Positions 52,754 through 62,482 of a stretch of DNA of 64,000 nucleotides are shown here, piece by piece. The position numbers were made by a program, and so were the translations under genes. Within the stretch, counting starts at the first letter, position 1. Every line of letters starts with the position of its first letter. This DNA is from Aridibacter famidurans. GTDB taxonomy: Bacteria > Acidobacteriota > Blastocatellia > Pyrinomonadales > Pyrinomonadaceae. The stretch is from assembly GCA_024103495.1 (NCBI GenBank), contig JAGFIQ010000149.1:1-64000 (forward strand), in the 5' to 3' direction. The notes below the pieces were generated by a model that did no database searches, was not told the DNA's origin, and worked only from the letters and a program-made list of their open reading frames with translations.

Positions 52754-53854
52754 TCACCTGCCGGGTTCGGTGCCTGACTTGCGCTCAGGATCGAAAATGA
52801 TCTCCGCGATCCAGGACGCAGTTTCACCGGTGTTCTCGGTTTCGATGTTGCTCAGTATGACGATCAAAACATCGTCGTCCGGAAAGCGTGCGATGTGGGC
52901 TGAAAAACCGTGAGTCACACCGGTGTGATTGTACAGCCGTTTGCCGCCCCTGCTAGTCACTTTCCATCCGAAACCGTACTCGTTCTTGTATGCCGTGAAC
53001 ATTCGGTCAAGTGACTTCGTTGAAAGCAGCTTGCCTGAAAAGAGTGCCCTGTCCAGCAGGAACAGGTCCTCTGCCGTTGATAGCAATCCGCCTGCAGAAT
53101 ACCCGGCCGGGTCCGTAAGTTTGTCGTTGACGAGCTGGCCATCCTTCCGGACATATCCCTGCGCCCTTTCCTTGATGACCGGTCGCGGGTCGTCATAAAG
53201 CGTTCCGCGCATTCCGAGAGGGCTGACAATGCTTTCAGTGAGGAACGGCGTGTACAGTTTTCCCGAGGCTTTCTCAATGACGTACCCGAGAAGGCAGTAG
53301 CCGAAGTTGCTGTACTTGTATTCTTCGCCGGGCTGATCTTGTAACTGCCTGCTCTTAAGTGACTTAATGACGCGGTCTATCTCGTCCGACGTATTCTCGA
53401 CCGGTACAGCATCCATAGCGCCGAAGAGGTCGGGGATCCCGGATGTGTGCGTGAGCAGATGCTTGATCCTGACGCCTTGCCACTCGGCAGGACAGTCGGA
53501 GATAAACCTGCAGATGCTGTCCTCGATATCCAGCTTTCCGGTCTCCTGAAGTTTCATCACGGCGATCGCGGTAAAGGGCTTGGTCACGGAACCGATTCGA
53601 AATCTCGTACGCGGCGTGTTCGGGACGGAATATTCGTGGTCAGCCAGTCCGTAAGCATTCTGAACAACTACTTTTCCGTCCAGTGCCACGAGGACGACGC
53701 CGCTAAATTCCAGCCCCTTCTCCCTGCTGCTTACGTAGCTGTCGATCTGTTGAGAGAGCGACTGACCGTAAACCGACGGGCAGATAGCCAAGAGGACGGC
53801 TATCAACAAAGGTACGATCCGAATTGGGGCGGTCTGTGTATTCCTGGTTCGCAT
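52754..53854 (-). CDS. Exported beta-lactamase-family serine hydrolase
   Basis: A 366-residue protein with a signal peptide (about 1-30, SVYGQ). Motifs: SxxK at Ser89-Lys92 (GSVTK), YSNFGY, and YNHTGVTHGFS as the HTG third motif. HTG is close to the KTG of true beta-lactamases and DD-peptidases, but the class (LACTB/esterase-like, D-aminopeptidase-like) is not decided by sequence. The length equals the single catalytic domain, with no C-terminal extension. AGGAG lies about 12 bases before the ATG. It is alone on its strand between repeats and the small DUF1801-like gene. Confidence 0.9.
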   Translation of the reverse strand: MRTRNTQTAPIRIVPLLIAVLLAICPSVYGQSLSQQIDSYVSSREKGLEFSGVVLVALDGKVVVQNAYGLADHEYSVPNTPRTRFRIGSVTKPFTAIAVMKLQETGKLDIEDSICRFISDCPAEWQGVRIKHLLTHTSGIPDLFGAMDAVPVENTSDEIDRVIKSLKSRQLQDQPGEEYKYSNFGYCLLGYVIEKASGKLYTPFLTESIVSPLGMRGTLYDDPRPVIKERAQGYVRKDGQLVNDKLTDPAGYSAGGLLSTAEDLFLLDRALFSGKLLSTKSLDRMFTAYKNEYGFGWKVTSRGGKRLYNHTGVTHGFSAHIARFPDDDVLIVILSNIETENTGETASWIAEIIFDPERKSGTEPGR

Positions 53855-54020
53855 TGGTATTCGAAACTCCTAGGGTTTCAGCCGTCGACCGAAGACGTGC
53901 AATTTCGCACTTGGGTGCGCGACGGACGCCGGACTCTGCATTCAGGGAAAGCGATGAATCGAAAACTGGGAGTCCGGAGATGGAACCCCACTCAGTCCTC
54001 AGTCCTTTCTTCTCAGCCCT

Positions 54021-54428
54021 TCAACCGAAGGTGTCCGCTCCGTTTCTCGCTTTCATATCCTCATAAGCCGCGCGGATCAGGTCTTCAAGCGCTTCCTCGT
54101 CGATTCCGGATCCGGGCCGGATCTTTACGTGCCTCATAAACCTGCCCGAGCCCTCGAGCAGACCACAAGGGTCGGGCAACACTGCGCCGAGGAAGAATCC
54201 GACGTTGACGTGAGCTTTGAAGGAATCAACATAGCCGAACGCCGCGTCGCCTAAGCACGCGGTCGGCTGGCCGTCGTGAAGAAGTTCAAACACGTCGTTT
54301 CCGGAGGCGCGTATCACTTCGAACCAGCGTTTTGCGATTCGCCCAAGGGGATCCGGCCGCGCGTCGAACCAAGCCTCGACCGCCGGATCGCGGCGGGCTC
54401 CGCCGGGGAATCGCAGAATTCGTTCCAT
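54021..54428 (-). CDS. DUF1801-domain protein
   Basis: A 135-residue cytoplasmic protein with the DUF1801 signature: a short basic start, then VFELLHDGQPTACLGDAAFG, AHVNVGFFLGAVLPDP, GLLEGSGRFMRHVKIRPG and a helical C-terminus. DUF1801 proteins (YdhG/YdeI-like fold) are small, widespread and of uncertain function. The gene is on the same strand as the lipoprotein gene at 54476 and follows it after 47 bases, so co-transcription is possible. Confidence 0.88.
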   Translation of the reverse strand: MERILRFPGGARRDPAVEAWFDARPDPLGRIAKRWFEVIRASGNDVFELLHDGQPTACLGDAAFGYVDSFKAHVNVGFFLGAVLPDPCGLLEGSGRFMRHVKIRPGSGIDEEALEDLIRAAYEDMKARNGADTFG

Positions 54429-54475
54429 CAGAAATTATGCGCGGGCGGTATCGCCTCAGTCGGTCGAGACGGCTT

Positions 54476-55069
54476 TCAGAACATCATCGAGCGCGCGGCT
54501 TCCGTCTTCTCATCGACTTCCGCGGGTTTCTCAAACGAAGCGCCGTAACGCATCAGCGCGCTGTTCACCGTACCGTCCTTGCCGATCGTAACTACATATA
54601 GCCGATCGTATTCGCCCTTTTCATCGATCGCCGTTCCGGGATTGCCCCCGAGCAGTTTCGTAAGTTCGGGTGTCGTGTTGCTGTGCCCGATCACAAGATG
54701 TCGGCCGCCCGTTTCCTTCAGCTTCTTCGCGAATCCCGCGAGGTCCTTCGGGTCGTATTTCTCGACCTCAACCCTTTCTTCCTTTGCTATGGGAGCCGCC
54801 GTGTCGCGGGTGCGTATGAAATCGGTAGAGTGGATGTGTTCGATGTCCGCGTTCTTTAGCGCCCGGGCGAGTTCTTCAGCGCGCTTCTTGCCTTCCTCGG
54901 AAAGCTGCGGATCTTTTCCGTCATCGGTCTTCTCGGCGTGGCGTACCAGGAATACCACGAGCGGTTTCTGCTCAGCGGCAGGAGGCGGAGGCTGATCGGT
55001 CGGTTCTGTCGGACAGCCGGAGAGAACGAACGCTGCAAGGATCAATAATAAAAAGTATGTCGTTTTCAT
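54476..55069 (-). CDS. Histidine-phosphatase lipoprotein (SixA/PGAM-like)
   Basis: A 197-residue lipoprotein (lipobox VLSGC, Cys19) with a Pro-rich spacer. The catalytic RHxE motif is Arg43-His44-Ala-Glu46 (VRHAEK), and the second His is in VIGHSNTTPELTKLLGG. The short phosphatase length and lipid anchor suggest an extracytoplasmic SixA/phosphoglycerate-mutase-like phosphatase; the substrate is unknown. It starts a two-gene run with the DUF1801 gene. Confidence 0.88.
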   Translation of the reverse strand: MKTTYFLLLILAAFVLSGCPTEPTDQPPPPAAEQKPLVVFLVRHAEKTDDGKDPQLSEEGKKRAEELARALKNADIEHIHSTDFIRTRDTAAPIAKEERVEVEKYDPKDLAGFAKKLKETGGRHLVIGHSNTTPELTKLLGGNPGTAIDEKGEYDRLYVVTIGKDGTVNSALMRYGASFEKPAEVDEKTEAARSMMF

Positions 55070-55105
55070 GGGAGAGAATTTACCCTAGAAGGAGGCGATA
55101 GGGAA

Positions 55106-55680
<575 letters not shown>

Positions 55681-55732
55681 AGCGCGGCTCTTCATAGTTC
55701 GATCAAACGAACGTACGGAAACAACGGATCGG

Positions 55733-56605
55733 TCACTTGGCCTCGACACGGACAAAAACGCCCTTTTCCCATTTCAAGGAGTAGAGATGGTCTCCGAGAT
55801 CGAGTCTCTGGTATCCCTCTTCATCTTCCTTCCAGACCTTCGCGAGCACACGCATCGTCGTACCGTTCCGGGGAAGCTCGTAATGAACCTCTTCACTGAA
55901 GTCCGGTACGACGGTCTCAGATACGTTCACCCAGACCGAATCCTTGAATTCTAGAAAGACCGCAGATGACTCACCTTCCACAGTGACGGAGATCCCAACG
56001 AGGTGTGATCCGTCTGACTTTCGAAAGATCGCCATCTCCAGGCAGTTCTGAGCTCCGTCGCAGCCCGCCTTCAGATAGCCGTTTTTCGGATCGTCAACCT
56101 CAAGGAAGTCACGCAGGTAGTCTTTCTTCGCCTGTTCGCAGTCCTGGTCGGTCTCCCACTGACAGCCTTCCAATACGAAGTACTCGTCAGTCAAAAGCAT
56201 AAAGTAATCTTTGACGGTCTTCGGGGACAGGAAATCGGGACGCTTTGCTTCACCGACGCTGATGGAGAAAGTCTCGGCGAAAGCTCTTTGGGGATCGCCC
56301 GCCATACCGGAAACCCTGACTTCAGCAGTGCCTTTCGCCAGCCCCTTGATCCTTAGAAAATTGCCCTTGAGCGAGGCATCGACTATCCCTTTCGGAGTGA
56401 CGCTGACCTCAACGGCGTTCTCGTCGAAATCGTACTCTGACAACATGAAGCCGATACTCCTGCCTGTATCGACCTTTCCGGAGTGCCTTTCCTGCGCGGT
56501 TGCTATAGATCCAAGTGACAAAATAATGACTGCGGCGAATAGTCCGGCTGGATAGAAACTATATGCTCCCGGCCGCCTGACAGGTAAGTAGCTGTTCATC
56601 TTCAC
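55733..56605 (-). CDS. Exported protein of unknown function
   Basis: A 290-residue protein with a signal segment (about 17-38, SIATAQE) and AGGAGAAAG before the ATG. Residues about 45-115 read like a small Ig-like or pilus-assembly-type beta domain (EVSVTPKGIVDASLKGNFLR, GTAEVRVSGMAGDPQ). The rest includes a Cys-containing helical hairpin (EGCQWETDQDCEQAKKDYLR, AGCDGAQNCLEMAIF) and strands. No family was recognised. It is transcribed alone, between repeat family D and the iron-sulfur gene. Confidence 0.75.
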   Translation of the reverse strand: MKMNSYLPVRRPGAYSFYPAGLFAAVIILSLGSIATAQERHSGKVDTGRSIGFMLSEYDFDENAVEVSVTPKGIVDASLKGNFLRIKGLAKGTAEVRVSGMAGDPQRAFAETFSISVGEAKRPDFLSPKTVKDYFMLLTDEYFVLEGCQWETDQDCEQAKKDYLRDFLEVDDPKNGYLKAGCDGAQNCLEMAIFRKSDGSHLVGISVTVEGESSAVFLEFKDSVWVNVSETVVPDFSEEVHYELPRNGTTMRVLAKVWKEDEEGYQRLDLGDHLYSLKWEKGVFVRVEAK

Positions 56606-56867
56606 TTTCTCCTGGCGATCAAACTGAGAAACAGAGCACTGAGCTCACCCGCAGACGAGCAAATGCGAACGTATTGCTAGTTCAACGGAGACTTTTTTTG
56701 CCTGAATGGATCTTGACGCCGGATGGTAAGAGCCGACGGTTGTCTTGCGAGAGAAAACCAACTAGTTGGATCCGTGTGAATTCGTGTCGGTCCCGGATTG
56801 CAGAGACCTGACTACTTCCCTTTCTGAGCACAAGAAGCGGACAGAACGCCGACCGCCCAAAAAGGAT

Positions 56868-58739
56868 CTATCGGAACGCCGGGTCCATGTTTCCTGCGAT
56901 CTCGAAGTGCCTTTCCGCGAGCGAGTTCATCCCGACGTTCTTCAACCTTTGTCCCAGCATCCAGTGGAAAACTGCGTTCCTGGGAATGTGCTGCGAAGCC
57001 CGGCGCTCGTACGCGGCTGCCGAATCAGTGTCCCCAACCCCTTCGGCAGCGCCGGCAAGGAACAGACTTGCCAAAGCTAGTCTTTCGTTGGCAGCGACGG
57101 CTTTGTTCCATTCCGAAACTGCTTCCTCTTTTCGTCCCATTTGCCAGAGGGCTTCTCCTTTTTCGACGCGCGCGAGAATGAGTTGTGGGCTCTCCTCCAG
57201 CGCACGGTCCAGACTCGCGATCGCTTTTTCGTGATCACCGGTGCGGTTCAGGATCGCGCCCCGGTAGTAGAGGCTAAGCGCCCGCGGTTCGCCTTCCTGG
57301 CTCGCCGCGGCTTCCGACAGAAGCTCGGCGGAACGGTTCGCATCGCCCGAGAGAAACTCCATCCAGGCCAGTTTCGGCAATGCGGTCGTGTTCTCAAAAA
57401 GAGAAACGGAACGAGCGCGGTCCAGATGGTGCTTGCTTTCGCCAATGTTCTGCCTGTCGGCGGGCGTCAGCCACCGACCCGGATCAGCCTGCGCCAGCGC
57501 GAGTTCGTCCGGAAGTCTCACACTTTCGTAAGCGCGCGTCCCTTGAGCTTCGTGATACCGGACCCAGCCGCTGTGCGCGTTCAGCCCGATCCACAGGACA
57601 GCGACGCCAAGAAAAGCGACCCCCGCGGTCCTTATCTTCCCCGTGCTCTTCAGATCGAACTTGTAGAACGAGAGATCTTTCGACCGGATCAGCTTCCAGG
57701 ACCTCATCGCGAGGAAGGTCGTCACCGTCGCGATCCCAAGCGCCATGAGCATCGGAACCAGCTGATAGACGTCCCAGACCGCTATGAAACTCGCGAAGAA
57801 AACTCCCGCGGCTGCGATCTCCTCGGGCCACGACAGCGAGAAGGTCCTTGGAATCGAGCTCTTGACGGACGAGGCGGGCTTGCCGAACCCATAATACAGA
57901 GCGTCTTTCGGGCACACGCTGACGCAGTCCATGCACTTCATGCAGCCCGGATCGACGACCATCCCGTGCTCTTTTACTTCCTTGTGCACAAGCACGTTCG
58001 AGGTGCAGGTGGCGGTGCAGTGTCCGCACTGTTCGCAGTCGTCCGTCACGCGTATCCGCCCGGGCGCGACCTTGTCGGCGACGCCGAAGAAGCCTCCGTA
58101 CGGGCAGGCGTAAGTGCAGAATCCCTTCTGGCCGAGAAAATATACGGTCAGAAACCCGCATATAAAGAGGAAAGGAATGGCGACCGCGACCGGCGGGAAC
58201 GTGGCCCAGAAATCGGCGGTTATCAAGTGGTTTGTGAAACCGGGGATCAGAGGCTCGTTCGCGGGTTTGACGAACCACCTGTAAACCGTCGGCCACACGA
58301 ACATATAAAGCGCGACGATCAACGGCACGAACACAAGCAGCCTCGAACGGAATGGCCGCGGCTTCAGGCCGATCTTCTTGAGCATCCAGCCGCACAGGTC
58401 CTGCAATGCCACGATGTGGCATCCCCATCCGCAAACGAACCTGCCGAAGATAAGCGTTGCGAGTATCGCCAGCGTGAAGAAGATGAAGCCGGCATTCACC
58501 GCGCCGTTCTGGATCGTGAACATCGCCTCGGAGGGTTCGATCGGCGAGACCGTTTCGCCCATGATCTGCCACTGGATGATATGAGCGATCATCAGCAGAT
58601 TGAGCGTGATCAGGGCCGCCGCACGCCAGCGCGCCGTCCCCGACTTCCGGATCGCCCCATTGGCTGCTTGTCCGTTAAGGACCGGCAGCTCTATCGACCT
58701 GCCTTTCTTGCTCTGTTTTGGTGTGCAGTCTTTTGCCAT
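56868..58739 (-). CDS. NapH/CcoG-like 4Fe-4S membrane protein with TPR domain
   Basis: A 623-residue membrane protein. Transmembrane segments lie at about 37-55, 75-98, 130-150, 190-215, and two near 310-345, with another near 380-400. Cysteine motifs FVCGWGCHIVALQD and FCTYACPYGG match NosR/NapH/CcoG-type loops, and the ferredoxin pair CEQCGHCTATC and CMKCMDCVSVCP would bind two 4Fe-4S clusters. Residues about 430-623 are a TPR domain (ALSLYYRGAILNRTGDHEKA, ILARVEKGEALWQMGRKEEA). NapH and NosR relay electrons from quinol to periplasmic reductases. The TPR extension suggests a partner protein outside the membrane. No reductase gene is adjacent, so the electron acceptor is unknown. Confidence 0.88.
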   Translation of the reverse strand: MAKDCTPKQSKKGRSIELPVLNGQAANGAIRKSGTARWRAAALITLNLLMIAHIIQWQIMGETVSPIEPSEAMFTIQNGAVNAGFIFFTLAILATLIFGRFVCGWGCHIVALQDLCGWMLKKIGLKPRPFRSRLLVFVPLIVALYMFVWPTVYRWFVKPANEPLIPGFTNHLITADFWATFPPVAVAIPFLFICGFLTVYFLGQKGFCTYACPYGGFFGVADKVAPGRIRVTDDCEQCGHCTATCTSNVLVHKEVKEHGMVVDPGCMKCMDCVSVCPKDALYYGFGKPASSVKSSIPRTFSLSWPEEIAAAGVFFASFIAVWDVYQLVPMLMALGIATVTTFLAMRSWKLIRSKDLSFYKFDLKSTGKIRTAGVAFLGVAVLWIGLNAHSGWVRYHEAQGTRAYESVRLPDELALAQADPGRWLTPADRQNIGESKHHLDRARSVSLFENTTALPKLAWMEFLSGDANRSAELLSEAAASQEGEPRALSLYYRGAILNRTGDHEKAIASLDRALEESPQLILARVEKGEALWQMGRKEEAVSEWNKAVAANERLALASLFLAGAAEGVGDTDSAAAYERRASQHIPRNAVFHWMLGQRLKNVGMNSLAERHFEIAGNMDPAFR

Positions 58740-59009
58740 CAGCTGATCTCGGGTCTCCGCAGGAACGAACGACGGAAAGCATGGAGGACACAGGGAATTT
58801 CAGGCTGCATCCGCCATTTTGGCCCGTTGTGTACCGTGCTATCTGTGGGCTATGTGGAGAATTCTCTGATCCGGAATCCGAATTCTCAATTCTATATCTT
58901 CCTTGAACAAATGCACTAAAGTGGTGTAAAAAAGTAGAACCCTTCCGTAAACCGTTACAAATCAGGGATCAAGAAACAACAGAACGCCCGGGCGGCGAAG
59001 ACTCAGACT

Positions 59010-61115
59010 ATGTTTAAGACAATTTCAGCAATATCACTCGCAGCATTCTTGCCTATCGTTGCGCTGATCGGTTTCATTGGTGATTCCTCTACCAGCGCGC
59101 AGAAGGCGGAAACCGGCACGCTTGAACGGCTTATCGTTTCAAGCGGTACCGTTTCTATGAAACTTGACCTGGGCCGCCTTAACGGTGATCGGAAGGGCGC
59201 AGGCGGAATGAGCGAGCTGCGCTTCGATGCAGATAAGAACGCGTTGTTTGCGATCGTCGTGTTCGAGGACGAGCTTCGCGGACCTGTTCCGGGCGAATTG
59301 CCGATCACGCCGAATGGAAGCGCGGAACTCCCCGGCAAGCTGGGCACCGGTTTTGAACACCTGATGGTCGAGAGAAGCGCTCCCGGTTCCGCGTATGAGT
59401 TCGTCGTTCGCGACAGAAGGACCTGGTATCCGTTCTTCAACATTGAAGGCCAGCAGATCAAGTACGACAACGGATCAAGGCTTCTCAATATCGAAGGCGG
59501 AAGAATGCTCGTAACCGATCGCTTCGCAAACGATCTTGGCCGAAAGGCCATTGCAGGAACGGTTGTGGGCGAATTCTCGCTTTCGGCGCGGATGCGGCAG
59601 GTCGAAGTGACCGAGCTCGCAGATGGCGAAATAATCACGAACGTGCTTCCTTCCCAAAAGGCTCCGGAAGCCGGGACAAGGCCGGGCCCCGATGTCGTGG
59701 TCGGCGATGTTTACGGTCTTGCGCAGTTCGGAGGAAGTAGCGGTTCGCAAGTCGGACTCGCACTGGGAACCGTTTCCTGCAACTACGGTGAAGAAAATCT
59801 GAACTGGTTCGCGTTACCGAACAATGATCATCCGGTGATCCCCCAGAACCTGTACAGAATGAGCGGCGGAACCTCGAACGACGAACGTTTCGAACAGATC
59901 GGCCAGTCGCACGTCAAGCACGCTTTCACGGCACTTACGCAAAACATATGCGGCCTGGGATGCAACGGCGTCGGCGGCAGCAGGCTCGGGTCGGGATGTT
60001 CGGATCCTTATTCTGCAAGCCTGAATTCCGGACCAAACCTCGGATCGAAAGCGTGGATAAACCCGTTCACGGGCGATTACCCGCGCGGCGATTCCGCTAC
60101 ACCGCCTAACAACCATTCGGGACACTCTCACGTGGGTCCTTCGCACAGAATACTTACTGAGATCAGCGATCTGAGCACGTCGCAGAATCCCGGAGCGACC
60201 TACTACGCAGAAGGACAGTACGTCACACCGCACGAGTACCAGTGGTGCCAGTCGAATCCGGGCGAGTGCAACATGTACAACAATGTGTCGTACCGCCAGT
60301 ACTCGGTATCGGGGACCGGAAGCCCGTTCTCATTTAGCGCCGTCGGTTCGACAGTACGTGAAAAGGCCGCGGTTGAAGGATGGCCGGGCGCCACGGTCAC
60401 CCGGATCGAACCGGATCCGGGCAACGACGGCATCGGAATGGTGGCGTACAAGGTCACGAACACATCTCCTGGCGTGTGGCACTACGAGTACGCGGTCTAT
60501 AACCAGAACCTTGACCGTGCGATCCAGTCTTTCAGCGTACCGCTCGGGGACGGCGTTTCGATCAACAATATTGATTTCCACGCTCCCCCGCAGCACCCCG
60601 GCTGGAGCAATGACGGCACCGTAGGCGGAACCGGATTCAGCAGCGCGGACTGGACCGAGACCCAGACAACTTCAGAAATGAAATGGAGTTCCGAGACGTT
60701 CGGCCAGAATGCGAATGCGAACGCGATACGCTGGGGAACGATGTACAACTTCCGTTTCGATTCCACCAGCCCGCCCGAAGTAAGGAACGCTACGGTAGGT
60801 TTCTTCAAGACCGGCGCGCCGATCACTGTCGAAGTGCTCGCGCCGGCCGGAGCCGTGACGGTCTCCTACACGATCGGCGGCCGCGTGACGGATTCCGGAG
60901 GACGCCCGATCAAGTTCGCGTACGTGATCCTGTTGGATTCCGGCGGCGAGATCGGCTGGGCCGTTTCGAACAACCTGGGCTATTACCAGATCACGGGAGT
61001 CGCACCGGGAACCGGTTATACGATCGGAGCTAAGGCGAAGAACTACTCGTTCAACGACTTTGAGATCGATGTCAACGACAACGTCACGGGCGTGAATCTT
61101 GTGGCGAATCCGTGA
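59010..61115 (+). CDS. Exported protein with C-terminal carboxypeptidase-regulatory domain
   Basis: A 701-residue protein with a signal peptide (about 1-30, STSAQ). Residues 35-620 are a large beta-rich region with no recognised family; it contains Cys pairs (NICGLGCNGVGGSRLG) and a His/Ser-rich segment (NHSGHSHVGPSHRI). Residues about 627-701 are a carboxypeptidase-regulatory/CnaB-like domain (TIGGRVTDSGGRPIKFAYVI, LGYYQITGVAPGTGYTIGA). Such C-terminal domains are common on secreted proteins of Acidobacteria and Bacteroidetes. No Shine-Dalgarno is obvious. A strong terminator follows. Confidence 0.85.
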   Translation: MFKTISAISLAAFLPIVALIGFIGDSSTSAQKAETGTLERLIVSSGTVSMKLDLGRLNGDRKGAGGMSELRFDADKNALFAIVVFEDELRGPVPGELPITPNGSAELPGKLGTGFEHLMVERSAPGSAYEFVVRDRRTWYPFFNIEGQQIKYDNGSRLLNIEGGRMLVTDRFANDLGRKAIAGTVVGEFSLSARMRQVEVTELADGEIITNVLPSQKAPEAGTRPGPDVVVGDVYGLAQFGGSSGSQVGLALGTVSCNYGEENLNWFALPNNDHPVIPQNLYRMSGGTSNDERFEQIGQSHVKHAFTALTQNICGLGCNGVGGSRLGSGCSDPYSASLNSGPNLGSKAWINPFTGDYPRGDSATPPNNHSGHSHVGPSHRILTEISDLSTSQNPGATYYAEGQYVTPHEYQWCQSNPGECNMYNNVSYRQYSVSGTGSPFSFSAVGSTVREKAAVEGWPGATVTRIEPDPGNDGIGMVAYKVTNTSPGVWHYEYAVYNQNLDRAIQSFSVPLGDGVSINNIDFHAPPQHPGWSNDGTVGGTGFSSADWTETQTTSEMKWSSETFGQNANANAIRWGTMYNFRFDSTSPPEVRNATVGFFKTGAPITVEVLAPAGAVTVSYTIGGRVTDSGGRPIKFAYVILLDSGGEIGWAVSNNLGYYQITGVAPGTGYTIGAKAKNYSFNDFEIDVNDNVTGVNLVANP

Positions 61116-61147
61116 CCGTTTCAGTAATTACCTGATACAAATTTTAC

Positions 61148-61178
61148 CGGGCGGCCAAATTGGCCGCCCGATTTTCTT
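61148..61178 (+). terminator. Rho-independent terminator after the 701-residue protein
   Basis: CGGGCGGCCAA and TTGGCCGCCCG form an eleven-pair GC-rich stem, followed by ATTTTCTT. It lies 33 bases after the stop and is convergent with the D-aminopeptidase gene. Confidence 0.9.
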
Positions 61179-61206
61179 GGAGTGGGTTGAACCGACAGGT
61201 GGGCTA

Positions 61207-62106
61207 TCAGGGTTCCAGACCCGGCTCGTAGGTGAGTATGAATTCCATAAACTTCGAAGCCTCGATCATATCCTTTCCGCTGAACCTTATGCTGTGCGAA
61301 TCGGTCCGCTCGACGATCGAAAGATAGCTGAGGAGTTCGGAAGGCCTGTAGCTCTTGAAGCGGACATCGAGCTTAACCGGCGTGCTGACCTTGTAAGGTT
61401 TGAGTTCGCCGATCCGGCTCATCGCCTTCCTGACCTTCTCGCGGATCAGGGAATAGGCCGCTTCGGGCATCATTGTCCGGGCCGAATGGAATCCGTAATT
61501 CCACTTCACAACCGCGCCTTCGATGTCACCCACCACGCCCGTCACTTCCTTTACCGCTGCGTCGTCGCCCGAGATCATTATCACCGGTACACCGAAATGC
61601 CCTGCGATCGCCGCATTGAACGAGCCTTCGCTCATCGTCACGTCGTTCAGCCGGATGTCGGATAGCCTGGCGCTCGACATCGTGTGCGCCCGGACCCCTT
61701 TGGGATTCGCGGTGCTCGAGTGATAGCCGATAAAGATCACCCCGTCGAATGTCTCGTCGATCCCCTCCATCATCATCAGAGGACGCGGAAAACCGCGGAC
61801 AAGCAGAATGTCCTTCGGAAGCTTGTCGATCAGAAGGTTCTGCGCGTTTCCGTGGGAGTCGCTGACGACGATCTCGGTCGCTCCGGCCTCGCGGGCGGCC
61901 TCGATCGCTGCATTGACCTCCGCCGTCATAAACTCCCGGAACTTCTGGTACTCGAATCCTCCGGGGCCGAGCTGGTCCGAGGACACGGCCCCGACAACTC
62001 CTTCCATATCTGCTGAAATGTATATTTTCATCTTTTTCTGCTGTGCCTCCGCGGCAGAGAATGCCGCGAGCACGAGTATCACAAATCCAATCAATTGAGA
62101 TTTCAT
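61207..62106 (-). CDS. M55 D-aminopeptidase (DppA-like), exported
   Basis: A 299-residue protein of the DppA family, which forms a zinc-containing ring and cleaves D-Ala-containing dipeptides and amides. Seen: SADMEGVVG near the N-terminus (zinc ligands Asp33 and Glu35), VVSDSHGNAQN (a conserved His), GYHSSTANPKGVRAHTMS and the Glu in MSEGSFNAAIAG, plus VIMISGDDAA. It differs from cytoplasmic DppA by having a signal peptide (residues 1-22, AFSAAEAQ). GGGAGAATAC precedes ATG 62106, and the ORF upstream of it lacks coding character. Its neighbours are not peptidoglycan genes, but a VanX-like domain occurs at 33491. Confidence 0.92.
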   Translation of the reverse strand: MKSQLIGFVILVLAAFSAAEAQQKKMKIYISADMEGVVGAVSSDQLGPGGFEYQKFREFMTAEVNAAIEAAREAGATEIVVSDSHGNAQNLLIDKLPKDILLVRGFPRPLMMMEGIDETFDGVIFIGYHSSTANPKGVRAHTMSSARLSDIRLNDVTMSEGSFNAAIAGHFGVPVIMISGDDAAVKEVTGVVGDIEGAVVKWNYGFHSARTMMPEAAYSLIREKVRKAMSRIGELKPYKVSTPVKLDVRFKSYRPSELLSYLSIVERTDSHSIRFSGKDMIEASKFMEFILTYEPGLEP

Positions 62107-62149
62107 TGTATTCTCCCGCTGTCTGATCTGATCGGGCACTGACTATATC

Positions 62150-62465
62150 AGAAGTCAGGAGACGGGAGACAGTGATCGGAACCCGGAGAGCAAGCGACGG
62201 GCAGAACCATCGGAACCCGGAGCGCAATCGACGGGCAGAACCATCGGAACCCGGAGTGTTAGCGACGGGCATAACTTCGACCGCGTAGCGGTCATATGCA
62301 TTTAGCCGTGGGTAATCCCGAAGGGCGCCACCCACGGTAAGGAGGCGCCCCGAAATATCCAGCCGCGTCAGCGGCAATCGGAACCCGGAGCGCAAGCGAC
62401 GGGCATAGCAGAAGTCAGAATACAAGTATCCTCGTTCTTGAACTTTGAACCTTGAACCTTGATCC
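62150..62465. repeat. Diverged family D repeat and related hairpins
   Basis: Three GGAACCCGGAG(C/T)GNNAGCGACGGGC-type modules (about 62178-62280) are followed by one diverged family D unit (ACCGCGTAGCGGTCATATGC, TTTAGCCGTGGGTAATCCCG, GCGCCACCCACGG; about 62280-62345) and another CCCGGAGCGCAAGCGACGGG module to 62410, then microrepeats of the CTTTGAACCTTGAACCTTG type. Confidence 0.75.
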
Positions 62466-62482
62466 CTGACCCTCGTCCCCGG

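Noticed and set aside
57141-58919. Long plus-strand open frame (592 codons) antisense to the iron-sulfur/TPR gene
   Set aside because: It is the mirror of a gene with clear 4Fe-4S motifs; the translated product is Arg/Pro/His-rich with no domain, as expected from a GC-rich antisense frame.
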